From: Nereocystis luetkeana
Taxonomy: Eukaryota; Sar; Phaeophyceae; Laminariales; Laminariaceae
Length of the DNA stretch: 64,000 nt
NCBI GenBank assembly: GCA_031213475.1
Contig: JARUPZ010000016.1
Coordinates: 9,750,270 to 9,814,269 of the forward strand
Reading direction: 5' to 3'
How positions within the stretch are numbered: the first letter of the stretch is position 1; every line of letters begins with the position of its first letter. A program made the translations under genes and the position numbers. The notes beneath the pieces were generated by a model that saw only the letters and a program-made list of their open reading frames with translations, did not search any database and was not told the DNA's origin. Shown piece after piece: positions 18,572 through 29,301 of the stretch.

Positions 18572-21500
18572 ATGGACGACAGGGGGTCCGGGATGCCAAA
18601 CGGCGAGGGTCCAACCAGAGGATCTCCCAGGGCGTCGGGGAGGAGACCCGGGAACGGGACGCGCCCCAGGGCCTTCCTTGGCGACACCACAGGGGAAGTG
18701 GCGTGCGGGGTCTGCGGTGTAACGCTACAACTAGGGCACCGGGCGGTACGCTTTCCATGTGGAAAAGGGCGCCACGTGCTTCACGCCCGTTGTGTGGTGG
18801 AGGCCCTTGCGAGAGGCGCAGCACCGGCACCTCTCCGCTGCCCAGCAACCAACTGCGGGGCACAACATCCAAGACGGGAAGCACTGCAGGCAGCGGTCCA
18901 AGCGGACCCGGGGCTTCGTAATCGGGCCTCGAGGATGGGAGGGGGGACCATAGGTGACGAGGACCTTCGCAGCCGGGGGTTTTGGTACGGGTGGGACCAG
19001 AACAGCTTGGGTATAGGGCCACCACTTGATGCCGTTTCCTTAGATGACCTGGGCCAACATTTCGCAACCGGGAAAACTGTGCAACCGCAGTTGGCTGGCG
19101 CACACGCGCGCATTAGCATTCACGTGCTCGGCATCCTCAACCACGCTATGGGTGAGCACAGGCCGAACCGAGAGTCGGCGACGCCGAACTCGCTCCTACG
19201 GGCGATCAAGCTATGGTACCTCATGCCAGCCCTGCTCCACTCACCGGACGGCCGAATCAAGAGGCGACAGAGGTTCGCGTTGGTGGAGAGCGGGGATATA
19301 GTAGTCCTGCTCCCATAGCTGATAGCATTCACCAGGGGAGGGGACCTGAGGCGACGGGATGCCGCCCAAGAAGATTCGGAGGAGACGAAGCTTGAACGGG
19401 CGTCATCGGCGTGTCGCCACGCAGGAGGGGTCAAAGTGGCAGCTCGGAACCTGCTAGCAGAGCCACGATCAGCTGGAAACGAAACGACGTGGAGCACACT
19501 GGTGGCCAAGTTCCCCTCCGAAGATCGCGCCGCAGTGTCCGTGGCGGCGGCGGCTGCGGTGTTGGCGACCGCCACCAAGGTGGAAGACGGAAACGCCCCT
19601 CCGTGGCGCCCAGACGATGAGTACGCCTCCGAGGTGCTCTTCGACGTCATCAGCTCCCGCAGTGCCCTTTCAGGCCCCGGAAACGATGGTCAACGCTTTG
19701 CGCACCTGCAATCCATCATCCACACCGACATCGGGCGGGAAGAGTTCGGAAAGGGCATGACAGCCTTCTGGCGGAGAATCGTCGACGAGCCGGACGCGTT
19801 CCCGCCAGAATTCTGGCAGCTCTTCTTGCAGTCGAGCCTCACTGCCTTGGGGGAAAAGTGCCGGCCGGTCTGCGTGGGCATGACATGGAGGCGGCTCATC
19901 ACCGCGGGGGCTATGCGACAGTGGCGGCCGCGGTTGGAGGAGGTCAACCGAGAGGTGAGGCAGTTTGGGGTCGCCGTACCCGGAGGAGTGGAGCATGTGG
20001 GACTGAGGGCTAGGACGTTACACGAGACGGGCAACTGGGTCGTCCTAACGGACTGCTCCAACGCCTTCAACACGGTTAAACGGACGGCGGTGCTTGAAGA
20101 GGCGGCCAACTGCGTTCCAGCGCTCACGCCGTTTGTGGCGAAGCGCTACGGCACAAGACCCGCCGACGTGTATTTCCGGATGGACTCAGGGGAGACCAGG
20201 ACGATCGCCTGCTCCAGCGGTGTCCAGCAAGGGGACCCCATGGGGCCAGCAATGTTCTGTCTGGCGTTGAGACCAGGGCTGAAGCGTTTCCGGCAGGAGT
20301 TCGAAGGAGAAGGAGTGGAAGCCTTCGCCTACATGGACGATGTATCTCTCGGCCTTATGGGGGTCACGACCAACACGATTAGAGCTTTTGCCTTCCTCCG
20401 GCGAGAGCTAGACGACATCGGCATTGTGGTCAACCCCGCCAAGACCGTAGCACTACCACCCAAAGGACACGTCCCGACGGCGGAGGAGATATCGCTCCTG
20501 GAGAGCGTTGACGTCCGCATCGCAGACGAAGGAGGGGTGACGGTGGTTGGTGTCCCGATCGGCTCGGATGAATACGTGCTGGGGCGAGCAATGGAGGTAG
20601 TGAGGGACGGGGGCGCGGACCGCCTTGCACGCTGCCTCGCTAACATGCCAGACAAGCAAGCGGCGGCCCTCATCACCGTCGAATCCCTCGGGCAGCGGAC
20701 GGGCTACCTCGAAAGGGCTCTGGACCCGGGGCTGTCACTCGAAGCATGCCGAAGGACCGACAACGGGGCTCAGTGGGCCTACGAAAATATCCTAGAGCTA
20801 CCGGGAGCGGCGGACGCACAGTCGTTTTTCCAGGAGGGGTGCCCGGCCAGCCAACTGACTCTAAAACCCTACCAACAAGCCCAAGCACGCCTTTCTACGG
20901 GAGCAGGAGGGTTAGGGCTGCCGTCGACGGAAGCGAGGCGAATGTCTGCCTCAATTGGGAGTAGGGTGGGCATCCTGCCGGAGGTTCTAGCAGACCTCAC
21001 GGGCCCGCTAGGAGACAGGGTAAAGAGGGGTTTCCCTCATTCGAGCATCATTGCTGAGCTCGGGGGCAGCCTGCGAGAGATCAGGGACATGTGGGGCGTG
21101 ACAAAAGAAGCGATGGAGGGCATCGTCCCCGAATCCTGGCTGGAATGGAGCATGGGTGCAGAGGGGGACCTGGTCCCAGGGCCCCCTGAAGCCGACATGC
21201 TGGCGGCGCATGATGCCGTAACCACCAACTCCCAGAAGGCTCAACAGAGGTTGGGCAAGCTGGTGAATCAGGGTCGACACGCTGCACACACAGCTTCGCT
21301 GGAGGGGCTACCGGAGATTGCACGCCCACCTGGACCAGGCGACCCGCGAGGGGGGAGCGAGACCAAGGTCTTCGCCAAAGCTCGCTACAGGAGCCTACAA
21401 GGAGCAGGAGCCACTGCTTGCCTTCGGGCGAGGCCAACAGACTCGCTCCGTGTCATACCAGGCGAGGAGTTCGTGGGTATGGGAAGGCGCTTCATAGGCA

Positions 21501-22225
21501 TCGAGGAGCACGTGGCGGTGAGGTGCCCCTGCTGCGAGGCAGTGGACATAGACACACGCCACGCACGCATCTGTCCCAGAGCAGGGGCACAGGTGAACCA
21601 ACATCAACCGTTGGTTCACGCGATCTCCCGCACGCTGAAGCGGCTGGGAATCCCTCACCAAGTGGAGAGCGGCGAACCGTTCACTGCAGACCGGAACCTG
21701 CGGATGGACATCGTTGTCAGGAGAGGAGGTCTTCGGGACGCTCCGAACAGGGAATACAGGGAAAAGTCCATCCTGCTGGACGTCACCCATGCAGACCCGC
21801 AAGCGCAGGTCCACCTGCGAGGAGGCAGCGCTGATCATGATGGATCAGCTGCCTCTACCTCCGAGGCGCGCAAGCGCCAACACTACGCGCGTCCGGGACA
21901 TGTGTCCTTCGACGAGCGGAGCCACAAACTAGCCACCTTAGCGGTGGAAAGCTTTGGGCGCCTCGGGGTAGAAGGCAGCAACTTCATCGACCAGCTGGCA
22001 GCTAGCGTCGTGGGGGGGAGGGATGGTGGGTCGATGGCAAGGAAGGGGGTAGTGAAGGAACGCCTGCTCCAAATCGTCTCGGTGACCACTCAGGTCGCCA
22101 TTTCGAGGAGGGTGTCGAGGTTCAAGCTTCAGCTTAGGGACCGCCAAGAAGGAAGAAGGAACAGGGGAGGGAGGGACGACAGACCCACACCGATGGCGTG
22201 GGGATGGAGCTTGGATGCAGTTTAG
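18572..22225 (+). pseudogene. Retroelement polyprotein: RING-like finger, reverse transcriptase, CCHC finger, restriction-like endonuclease; interrupted by one TAG
   Basis: About 1,216 residues in a single frame; the only interruption is TAG at 19,316-19,318. The ATG at 18,572 is the first in frame. Residues 45-95 hold C-x2-C...C...H-x2-H-x2-C...C-x4-C, a RING-H2-like finger. The reverse transcriptase shows TDCSNAFNTV, SSGVQQGDPMGP and the catalytic YMDD at 20,330-20,341. C-terminal CPCCEAVDIDTRHARIC (about 21,520-21,570) is a CCHC finger. RMDIVV and SILLDVTHADP further on form the restriction-like endonuclease core (RxD...D). The element would copy its RNA at a nicked target in the nucleus. 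The TAG may inactivate it or be read through. GC content and codon use are much higher in G/C than in the flanks. Confidence 0.88.
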
Positions 22226-22259
22226 GATTTAAGGATAGAACGTAATGAGAAGGAAGGAG

Positions 22260-22434
22260 CAAATACAGCAAATAGAGTAGACAAGCTGAAAGTTGGCACG
22301 GAAGGGAGGTAGACTTGGTGCATGGGTTTCCTTTTGTTTCCGAGGTTTTCTTCTTTCGGGAAAGTTATGAGTGATCCATGTTGAAGATCATGCTGCACAT
22401 TGTCGGATGGCAAGAGAAATAATAATAATAATAA
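22260..22434 (+). mobile_element. 3' UTR and (AAT)n tail of the retroelement
   Basis: Contains GACTTGGTGCATGGGTTTCC, TTCTTTCGGGAAAGTTATGA and CATTGTCGGATGGCAAG, ending in AATAATAATAATAAT. Copies at 17,630 (inverted) and 31,083 end at the same tail. Confidence 0.85.
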
Positions 22435-23105
22435 TCACGCATGCAGACCCCCAAGCGAGAGTCCACATGCGGGCTGGCAGCGCTGATCGAGACGGATCAG
22501 CTACCTCCACTTCAGAATCGCGAAAGCGCAACCACTACGCTCGTGCAGGAAGTGTCCTTCGACGAGCGCAGCCATAAACTCGTCACCCTCGCGGTGGAAA
22601 GCTTTGGACGCCTCGGGAAAAGGAAGGTAGCGATTTCATCGACCAGCTGGCGGCGAGCATCGTTGGAGGAACGGACGGGGGATCTTTAGCAAGAAAAGGG
22701 GTTTGTAAGGAGCATATTTTCCAGGTCATATCGGTGACCACCCAGGTCGCGATCTCGCGCAGAGTGCACCGATATAAGCTCGCTCTGCGAGACCGCCAGG
22801 CCGCCAGGGGGAGAAGGGAGGAGGAGGGAGGACTACTTCCCATGGCGTGGGGGTGGAATGTAAATGCGGAGTAGGACGCATGGCGTATAGATACGTACCT
22901 GGTACCAGGTACCTGGTAGTAGGTAAAATATCTCGGTAAATGGTGGTGGTGCGTATTCAAGTTAGTATACGCAGGGAAGGAGAATTGGTTGGATGAAGTA
23001 GGTGGCATTCGACGAAGTATGTCAGCTTTTTCATTTTGAACGAATAACGCTGAATAACGCCCTGCACATTGTCAGAAGGCAAATAACAAATAATAATAAA
23101 TAAAT
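22435..23105 (+). pseudogene. 5'-truncated second copy of the retroelement, frameshifted
   Basis: Starts at codons matching THADPQAQVH of the main element, directly after its AAT tail, and ends with CACATTGTCAGAAGGCAAAT and an AAT-rich tail near 23,100. At least two frameshifts (around 22,545 and 22,620) separate HYARAGSV, VSFDERSHKL and the FIDQLAASIVGG-equivalent segment. C-terminus PMAWGWNVNAE parallels PMAWGWSLDAV. Confidence 0.85.
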
Positions 23106-23933
23106 AGTATGTATACCGAGGAGGCTCTCACAAAACACAAAACTGCTGTTACGTACAAGTTGTAGTCGTACAGGACACCTTATATATTCTAAAAAGAAGC
23201 AGGAACTAATGTTGACCCCGGTGAGGCTGGGTTCCTATAATTTTAGGCAAAGAAGCTACGATCGTATACTGTTTGTAGTTTCTCCCTTAATTTCAGTATA
23301 CAGCAGTAGTAGTGGTACTAATATTAGTAGCAGTACCTGCTGACGCGTTCGACGATAGAGGTAGCACATTTCCGCCATTATTTTGTTTCTGAAAGACGGG
23401 GTTCCTTGACCCGAAATCGTCGGAACGTCAATCTTGATCTCGAAAAATGACGTTTTCGTATACTTCTGCCATGGGATCATTCATCGGGATGCAATTCGAT
23501 TTTTGCTGAAGTCAGCTTTCGGGTGAGGTACGGAGCTCATCGAGTGAGGAGCTCCAGAAAAAACGCCTCTCTCTGCTGCAGGAAGAGTATTGTTGCGTCT
23601 CTTTTGTCTCTGTTGCGTTTGTCGCGTTTGTCGAGATATACCATGATACGTATACCGCCAGAATAATACCGTATAGAGTGCTCTCGTTGTGTGGGTTCGC
23701 GCACGGGGCACAAGGAGGGTGCATGTGCTGGTGCATGCGAAAAAATTTCAGGGCTCGTTTTCTCGACAACGAACGAACGGTGGAAAAAGGAGAGAGAGCC
23801 AATCCCGAACAGGCCGGGGCGCACATGTTTTCGGAATTATGTGATCCATCACCATCAGAGAATCCTTCAGGAAATACAGAAGAGTGTTCGATGCTTTTAG
23901 CAGTGCACCCTTGCCGTCGTCGAGATCAAAACG

Positions 23934-23945
23934 AGACAGACAGGC

Positions 23946-24034
<89 letters not shown>
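23934..24034. repeat. (CAGA)n microsatellite
   Basis: About 24 tetranucleotide units, nearly uninterrupted. 23,110-23,930 before it holds no feature I can support. Confidence 0.95.
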
Positions 24035-24126
24035 TACAGATAGATTCATAGCGCTGAAAAACGATCTCACCCTCTACCTTACGAACCTGTCTGTGCTGAG
24101 CAAGCTCAACGCTTTTGTCTCTTGAC

Positions 24127-24222
24127 GGTATATACCACTCTGACCCAAAATATAAGGGCCGCTTGGACTAGATATTTTTATGCTAACTGCCCCTATATTG
24201 TAGGTCAGAGTGGTATACCTTA
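24127..24222. mobile_element. Palindromic MITE, family P3
   Basis: TATACCACTCTGACC and GGTCAGAGTGGTATA ends enclose inner arms CTATATT/AATATAAG. Same family at 24,648-24,739, 54,074-54,166, 57,347-57,438 and, weaker, 26,843-26,925. Confidence 0.8.
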
Positions 24223-24235
24223 CCTGGTATATATT

Positions 24236-24309
24236 GCGTGGGGCCATATTAAATAGGGCCTACGATACAATATATATTTCGAACTTATTTACTATGGTCC
24301 CCCGCAATA
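24236..24309 (+). mobile_element. Palindromic MITE P1, shortened copy
   Basis: GGGGCCATATTAAATAGGGCC arm and TTTACTATGGTCCCCCG arm with a shortened loop; adjoins a P3 copy and a TACCTGGTA motif. Confidence 0.7.
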
Positions 24310-24469
24310 GTATACCAGTAATCATTACTTGGCGTCGTCTGTGGGACTACAAAACGTGTACGTTTTACCTTTTGCGTGAGAGCAGTAACAACAGGTAATG
24401 GCAGGTGTGACGACAGGTGTGATGACAGGGGTGTGACTCACTACTGCCCACGATGGTACCAACTTTACT

Positions 24470-24516
24470 GCGGCTGCGGCTGCGGCTGCTGCGGCTGCGG
24501 CGGCGGCGGCGGTGGT
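24470..24516. repeat. GCTGCGG/GGC repeat
   Basis: CGGCTGCGGCTGCGG-type run. The poly-Ala frame on the minus strand is a by-product. Confidence 0.9.
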
Positions 24517-24647
24517 GTCCTCGCTGTGATATAGGTAAACGCACGCGTTGACTGGGAACTCCCCCTCCCACACATCAGGGAAAAGCGAAGTATATACCTG
24601 GTACGAACGCCGCAGCACTATATCTTCAGCAGCTATACCGTGTACTG

Positions 24648-24739
24648 GTACCACTCTAATGACCGGAAATACAATGAACGCTCATACATTAGCATGAATA
24701 CCAAGCGGTCCTCATATTTCAAGATCCAGAGTGGTGACA
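24648..24739. mobile_element. Palindromic MITE P3
   Basis: GGTACCACTCTAATGACCGG ... GATCCAGAGTGGTGAC; arms diverged but still pairable. Confidence 0.6.
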
Positions 24740-24837
24740 TGCAAAATAACACCCCCCCCTTGGAGTATTTTCGGCGGCGACTTTCTTCAAAAGGAGATGT
24801 TGTGAAGGATTACCCTGGGCTGGAAACTTGATCGAAA

Positions 24838-25020
24838 TCTTTACCCCTATAGCTCACTGGGTAAACCCTTCACATTAGACGTCGAGGATACGGGTGGATG
24901 CGAAACTCACTTCGAAAGCTTCCTTTTTTAAGGAAACGCTTCCGCGTGCGTCCCTAAAAACATATCGCCCCGGTTCCCCAGGCATTGAAACGAAGCGGGT
25001 GTGTCAGCGTTCCGCCGTTG
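24838..25020 (+). mobile_element. tRNA-derived SINE S1, plus copy
   Basis: TATAGCTCACTGGGTAAACC head, CCTTCACATTAGACGTCGAGG, AAACGCTTCCGCGTGCGT and GAAACGAAGCGGGTGTGTC align with the minus-strand copy at 16,230-16,420. The GTT tract and CTCACATTAACTCA unit follow. Confidence 0.7.
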
Positions 25021-25021
25021 T

Positions 25022-25440
25022 TTGTTGTTGTTGTTCTCACATTAACTCACAATACAATGCAGTCCGTGGTCGCAGGACAGGCTCCAATAACTCTGGAGTG
25101 GAAGAAATACCTCGGTAGTAAAACAGAGACAAAAACAAAAAACAAGCATACGCACTCCACCACTGCGGACACCAGGGAAGCAAAAAGGAGACTATTAATA
25201 GCAGACAAAAACCTAAAAAAAAAAGAAGATGAAGCGAAGCCAAAAAAACAAAACAAAAACAGAAGCAGATAGCAAAGCGCAAAAAAGGTAAAACGGACCA
25301 TACTAACAGAGACACAAAGAGGTACACACGGGAATGAAAGAAAGATGAAAAAAACAAGGGACAAAAAAAGCGATAATCACGGGCGGGGGGGAAAGAAAAT
25401 ACCAAAGGCAGGCACTGGAGCATACAGACACGCAAAGTTA
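25022..25440. repeat. GTT tract plus A/AC-rich repeat tail
   Basis: GTTGTTGTTCTCACATTAAC and CCAATAACTCTGGAGTGGAA recur at 13,480-13,585. The rest is A-rich (AAAACAGAGACAAAAAC type), like the sequence after the 13.5-kb and 17.3-kb copies. A low-complexity open frame here is not called a gene. Confidence 0.55.
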
Positions 25441-25516
25441 CCCAGGTGGCACCATGCTAGTTACTTGGGTCCCAAAGAAGGGAGTGCATCATGACGATGA
25501 TGGCCATAACCAGGCT

Positions 25517-26170
25517 TCAGTCTGTTGGGCAGACCGCCTCCCCCCCCTCCCCCCCCCCGTTCCCCCTCGTCTCCCTTTCGCCCCCCCCCTCTTCCCTGCC
25601 ATTCTGCGCACTCGCGTTGGCGTCAACGGCTGTGGTCGTTGTTGCAGCTATTATATGCCGTTCTGCCGATGCCTCCTCCTCATCTGTATGCCATTTCCAC
25701 ATGAAGGCCTCCGCCCCTTCCTTGACCCGTCGGAACCATCTGCCGGCTTTCTGCGCTGCCTCGCGCCACCCTTCGAGCTTGATGCCGAACTCCTTGAGGT
25801 CCTCCTCAAGGTACCTCATCCAGTCCCACTCCTGTCCTCCGGAGTAACCCTTACCCCCAACCATCTCCCCAAACATCACCCTCTTCGGCAGACAGACGCT
25901 CCTCTCCCACATGCGTGTCACAAAGCCCCCGAAAACAAGAGCCTACTTCTGCGTACCGTCGTCTCAACGCTCTCAGATTTTGTCCTGAGAAGCGCGCTAG
26001 CATAGGATAGAATGTGGTCTTCGCGCTTTCGTTTTCGCCAGCCGATGCATCGGAGGAGCATCTTGTGGTGGACCTCCCGTAGCCTACCGCAATCAGTCTT
26101 GTTCGGCCGTGTACCCGTACTGGCGTCCCAAAGGTGCCGCCGATCAGAGCGGGGGGGGGGGGGGGGGTTG
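25517..26170 (-). pseudogene. LINE 3'-end fragment, minus strand
   Basis: Minus-strand frames give TTVRRSRLLFSGALTRM then LPKRVMFGEMVGGKGYSGGQ and WDWMRYLEEDLKEFGIKLE, the same protein tail as 6,140-6,560. A frame change separates the upstream part (around 25,930) from the downstream part. Confidence 0.65.
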
Positions 26171-26181
26171 AAGATTCACCT

Positions 26182-26245
26182 GGGCTGGGCAATAGGTCGA
26201 TATTTTACCCCTATAGCTCAGTAGGTAACTCCTTCACAGAGAACG
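26182..26245 (+). mobile_element. SINE S1 head fragment
   Basis: TACCCCTATAGCTCAGTAGG and TAACTCCTTCACA repeat the S1 head; truncated after it. Confidence 0.55.
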
Positions 26246-26842
26246 GTATATTATACGAGAGTAAACATCAGAAAAGTTAGCTTTGGAATGACATCGGCCG
26301 AGATATTTCCATAGGCGCATCGTAGGCGCTTGCACACTCCCCCGTTGTCAAGAAATTATATTAGAAATTAGCCCCAAGGGGGTGCTTTATCTTGCGTGTT
26401 ATGCGATAGATGTTACGGTATCCCCTCTCCCCTCTAGCGGCGTTATGATATACCAGGTAGTTTATGGGTCCCCTCCGTATACTTGGGAGGCGTTATCGTC
26501 TGTCTTGATGAAATAATGGCCTGTTGTAGGTGCATACCGGTCTATTGGGGCGGCACTTCGAACCAGCACCAAACCCGCCGTGCCAAAGGCCTTCACACCG
26601 TCATATGATGCGCACTGATTGGTGCCGCACCGTCGTCCAAAAATAGGCGTCCTTGTTTTCGGTGTGTTCCTGGGCTCTGTTCTTCTTTCTATCAGTCTGT
26701 CTCTCACACTGTCTTGTGACGATCGACATCAAAACATGTGTTGCATAGTATCCGATGACAAATATTAAGATTTGCACAAGCTGAGACGCATCCCGCGGCA
26801 GGGCTTTGGGCATCGGTTTCTGACCGGCTAGTATCATATTTT

Positions 26843-26925
26843 TTCTACACTAGTACCCTACATATACGCAACGTTTTGTTTGAACATTAGCACGAAAAAT
26901 ATCCTTATGTGTAGGGACAGAGTGG
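26843..26925. mobile_element. Diverged palindromic MITE P3
   Basis: CTACACTAGTACCCTACATA ... TATGTGTAGGGACAGAGTGG. Only the right end keeps the family AGAGTGGT. Confidence 0.4.
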
Positions 26926-26994
26926 TCGCGTTGCGCGAAAAAAATCCTTAGAAGCTACCTGGTGTGTTTCGGGCGAGACGTGTTAAGCTCCTCA

Positions 26995-27445
26995 TGTGAA
27001 AACGGTGACCATACAGGTCGCAATTTCGCGGAGGGTGTCCCGCTCTAAGCTCCAGCACAGAGGTCTGCACGAAGCAAAATAAGGAGCAGGGGGGGGGGGG
27101 GAAGGTGACAGACCCACACCCATGGCGTGGGGACGGGGCCTGGGCATGCCTTTGGGATTAAGAGTAGAAGCTAGATTAGCGTGCGAGAAACAAGAGCGGA
27201 GCAAGGACAGTATGTAGGGTACATCTATGAGAAAAAGCTGGAAAGTGGGTGTAGAAGGAAGGGGGTTAGACTTCGTGCATACAGTAGTAGTTTTTCTTGT
27301 TTTTGCTTTCGTTTAATTAAGAGCGTTTTTTTTTTTCTCCCTCTTCTTTCTGGGAACGTTCTGGGAATGCTAATGAGTAAGCGCATTTGAAGCTCATGTT
27401 GGCACAAGCATGGTCGAATGGCAAACATTGATAAGGCTAAGATTG
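26995..27445 (+). pseudogene. Third, 5'-truncated copy of the retroelement
   Basis: Begins in the codons for VTTQVAISRRVSR (here VTIQVAISRRVSRSKL) and continues through PTPMAWG. Its 3' UTR (TAGACTTCGTGCATAC, GGTCGAATGGCAAACATTG) is diverged and lacks a clean AAT tail. Older than the copies at 18-23 kb. Confidence 0.8.
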
Positions 27446-27494
27446 CAAAATAATATCGTGGAAGTTTTCTGGCTCCAGGCTACGGTCGCGTCAT

Positions 27495-28020
27495 ATATAT
27501 GGGTTGTGTTGGCGTCGGTTGGCGACGACGCTGTACAACACGTCTCTCACTACGTGAGCTAGACAACCAGGGTACCGTTTTGTTGTTGCTCTTTTTTACG
27601 ATCACCACGGTTGATGGTCTAGTTATAGATCATTTTTGTGCGGGTAGAACCTCAATTCTGCGAAAGGGGGGTGCTCGTATCATGCAGTGCGTATATGGTA
27701 AGGCACCCACGAGCCAGTTGCATAGTGAACCCATTGCTGTCTCTGGAAGTGGCCACACCAGAAAATGAATAACAATTATTTGACGCTGGTCATCCATATG
27801 CAAATAAATCCGCTTCAAAAGTGGTTCTTAGTAGGATGCAGCTCACCCTCCATGCGACTCGCCCAACATCTCACGGCGCTTCGCGCTTGGTGCAAGCAAT
27901 ACCTCCCTTTTCAGTGAAAACCCGACATGCCCCGTCCCGACCTTGTAGGGATGCGAGAGTCTATACTATGGTCATATGACTACGGCCATGCATGATGATG
28001 AGTGCCCCCCCCCCCCGCCC
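27495..28020 (+). repeat. Dispersed repeat R5, long copy 1
   Basis: GGCGTCGGTTGGCGACGACG, then CATTGCTGTCTCTGGAAGTG, GATGCAGCTCA, CATGCGACTCGCC, GGTCATATGACTACGGCC and a C-run occur in the same order at 52,845-53,445. No exon of a recognised gene follows here. Confidence 0.75.
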
Positions 28021-28024
28021 CCGT

Positions 28025-29166
28025 GCTCCGTTTTCAAAGGGATGCGTGGTCAATGGTTAACGGACCATTGCAAGCAACCAATGAGTACGCCCCCTCCCCC
28101 TCCCCCTCCTCCGTTGCTCTGTAGGTGTGAATAGGGTGTTCTGACCCCTCATCGTGCAGAGCCTAGGGTTGTGTCTTTATATTCCGCCTTTGTCGGGGGG
28201 GGGGGGGTGTTTTCTCGCCGCCTCCCTTTTTATCAGAACCACGCGATAGTCCCGGCGCCTGACGCTTTTCGAGCTCCTTACAAGCTCCTCACAGATAGGC
28301 TGTCTGCCCTCCACCTATTTCGGTGTTACTTCAGCGGGCTTAGAGGCCCCGCAGACCAGGCATGCGGGAGTGGAGTGGAGGGGTCGCTTATTTGATTCGT
28401 ATTTCAGTTATTGGAACCTGCTTTACCTTGAACCTTCCAAACCACCTGCATACAGGACTCATCCGGGTGGGCTAGTGCTATGACATTGGCCTGGAAGACC
28501 TCTGAGTAGAGGGGTCCGAGATTAAGACTGCGGGAAAACGTGACGTACTATTGGGAAGGTATGATCCTATTTCCGTGTACGGAACACGAGTTACAATGAG
28601 CAGTAGCCGGAACCCTCTTCAGACATCCATCGGTCGCACCAGGTAGGAAACTGCTGTAACACGTCAGTACGAAGCCGCTCCGATGGAAAAATACCCGCAC
28701 GCAAGGGTGGGCGATGCGTACAAACTCGGTCGAGGTTCCTTTTGATTTTGCGTCTCCCTAGCCAATGCTCTCTTACAGAAGATAACCTGTATTTTGCCGT
28801 GGCAAGTCTTTACGGTGGCTGTAAGCTCGACCAAGCCGGTCGATGCCCGGCTTTTTCAACCAGCGCGATGGTACGGCACTGCGCATCCCTCTCGTAAATG
28901 GCGCGCGAATCCCCGCCGCCTGGGTTGAGCCGCTCCAAACAACATAGACCACAGCACTGCCATAACCAGGTTCGCCATACGACAATGCATGCATGGCGTG
29001 ATGAACTTCTACGGTTGATCACTTCCTGAACATGGTTGACAGAAACAAGAAGGAAACATAACAAGGGAAGCATTTCTTATCATGCTGCCGCGCATGCACA
29101 GAGGATCTAATCGACAGCAAAACCACCACGCCCCACGGCAGGTCAAATGTCTTGTGTCACTGGGCG
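28025..29166. other. Region between R5 and TMEM17 3' end
   Basis: GC-rich with C-runs (28,003-28,022; 28,088-28,112) and G-run (28,195-28,207). A degenerate box-A/box-B-like stretch at 28,470-28,535 does not fold as a tRNA. The TMEM17 3' UTR must lie at the right end, but no clear polyadenylation signal was seen. Confidence 0.4.
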
Positions 29167-29301
29167 CTACAAAAGTCGTCGCTGGTGATTTCCGGACTCC
29201 GTTCGCAAGAACAACTCCTCCTGCGCCACGCGGAAGAACTGCGCGGTTCTCTTGTTGATTATCGCCTTGATGCCGTTGTAGCCGACGACCAGTTCGAGCG
29301 C
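29167..29301 (-). CDS. TMEM17: TMEM17 exon 4
   Basis: Residues 156-199 and TAG. Acceptor CCCCCTCAG after a long C-rich tract. TM4 ends in ALELVVGYNGIKAI; basic/aromatic tail NKRTAQFFRVAQEE. Confidence 0.9.
   Translation of the reverse strand, partial: ALELVVGYNGIKAIINKRTAQFFRVAQEELFLRTESGNHQRRLL

Larger units (their letters stand above)
17935..22434 (+). mobile_element. Non-LTR retrotransposon with restriction-like endonuclease (R2/CRE-type organisation)
   Basis: Extends from the (AAT)n tract to a 3' (AAT)5 tail. The 5' leader (17,935-18,571) is strongly G-rich, with GGGGAGC-type repeats and a duplicated TAGTGCGCCACC block. One long frame (18,572-22,225) with a single TAG follows, then a 3' UTR of about 190 bp that recurs alone elsewhere (17,630-17,815; 31,083-31,175). 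The order reverse transcriptase, CCHC finger, endonuclease is that of early-branching site-specific LINEs. No LTRs are present. Confidence 0.85.

Noticed and set aside
18307..21838. Several minus-strand frames of 100-250 codons
   Set aside because: Antisense shadows of the GC-rich retroelement frame.
28470..28535. Possible tRNA
   Set aside because: Only weak box-A/box-B resemblance; stems do not pair.
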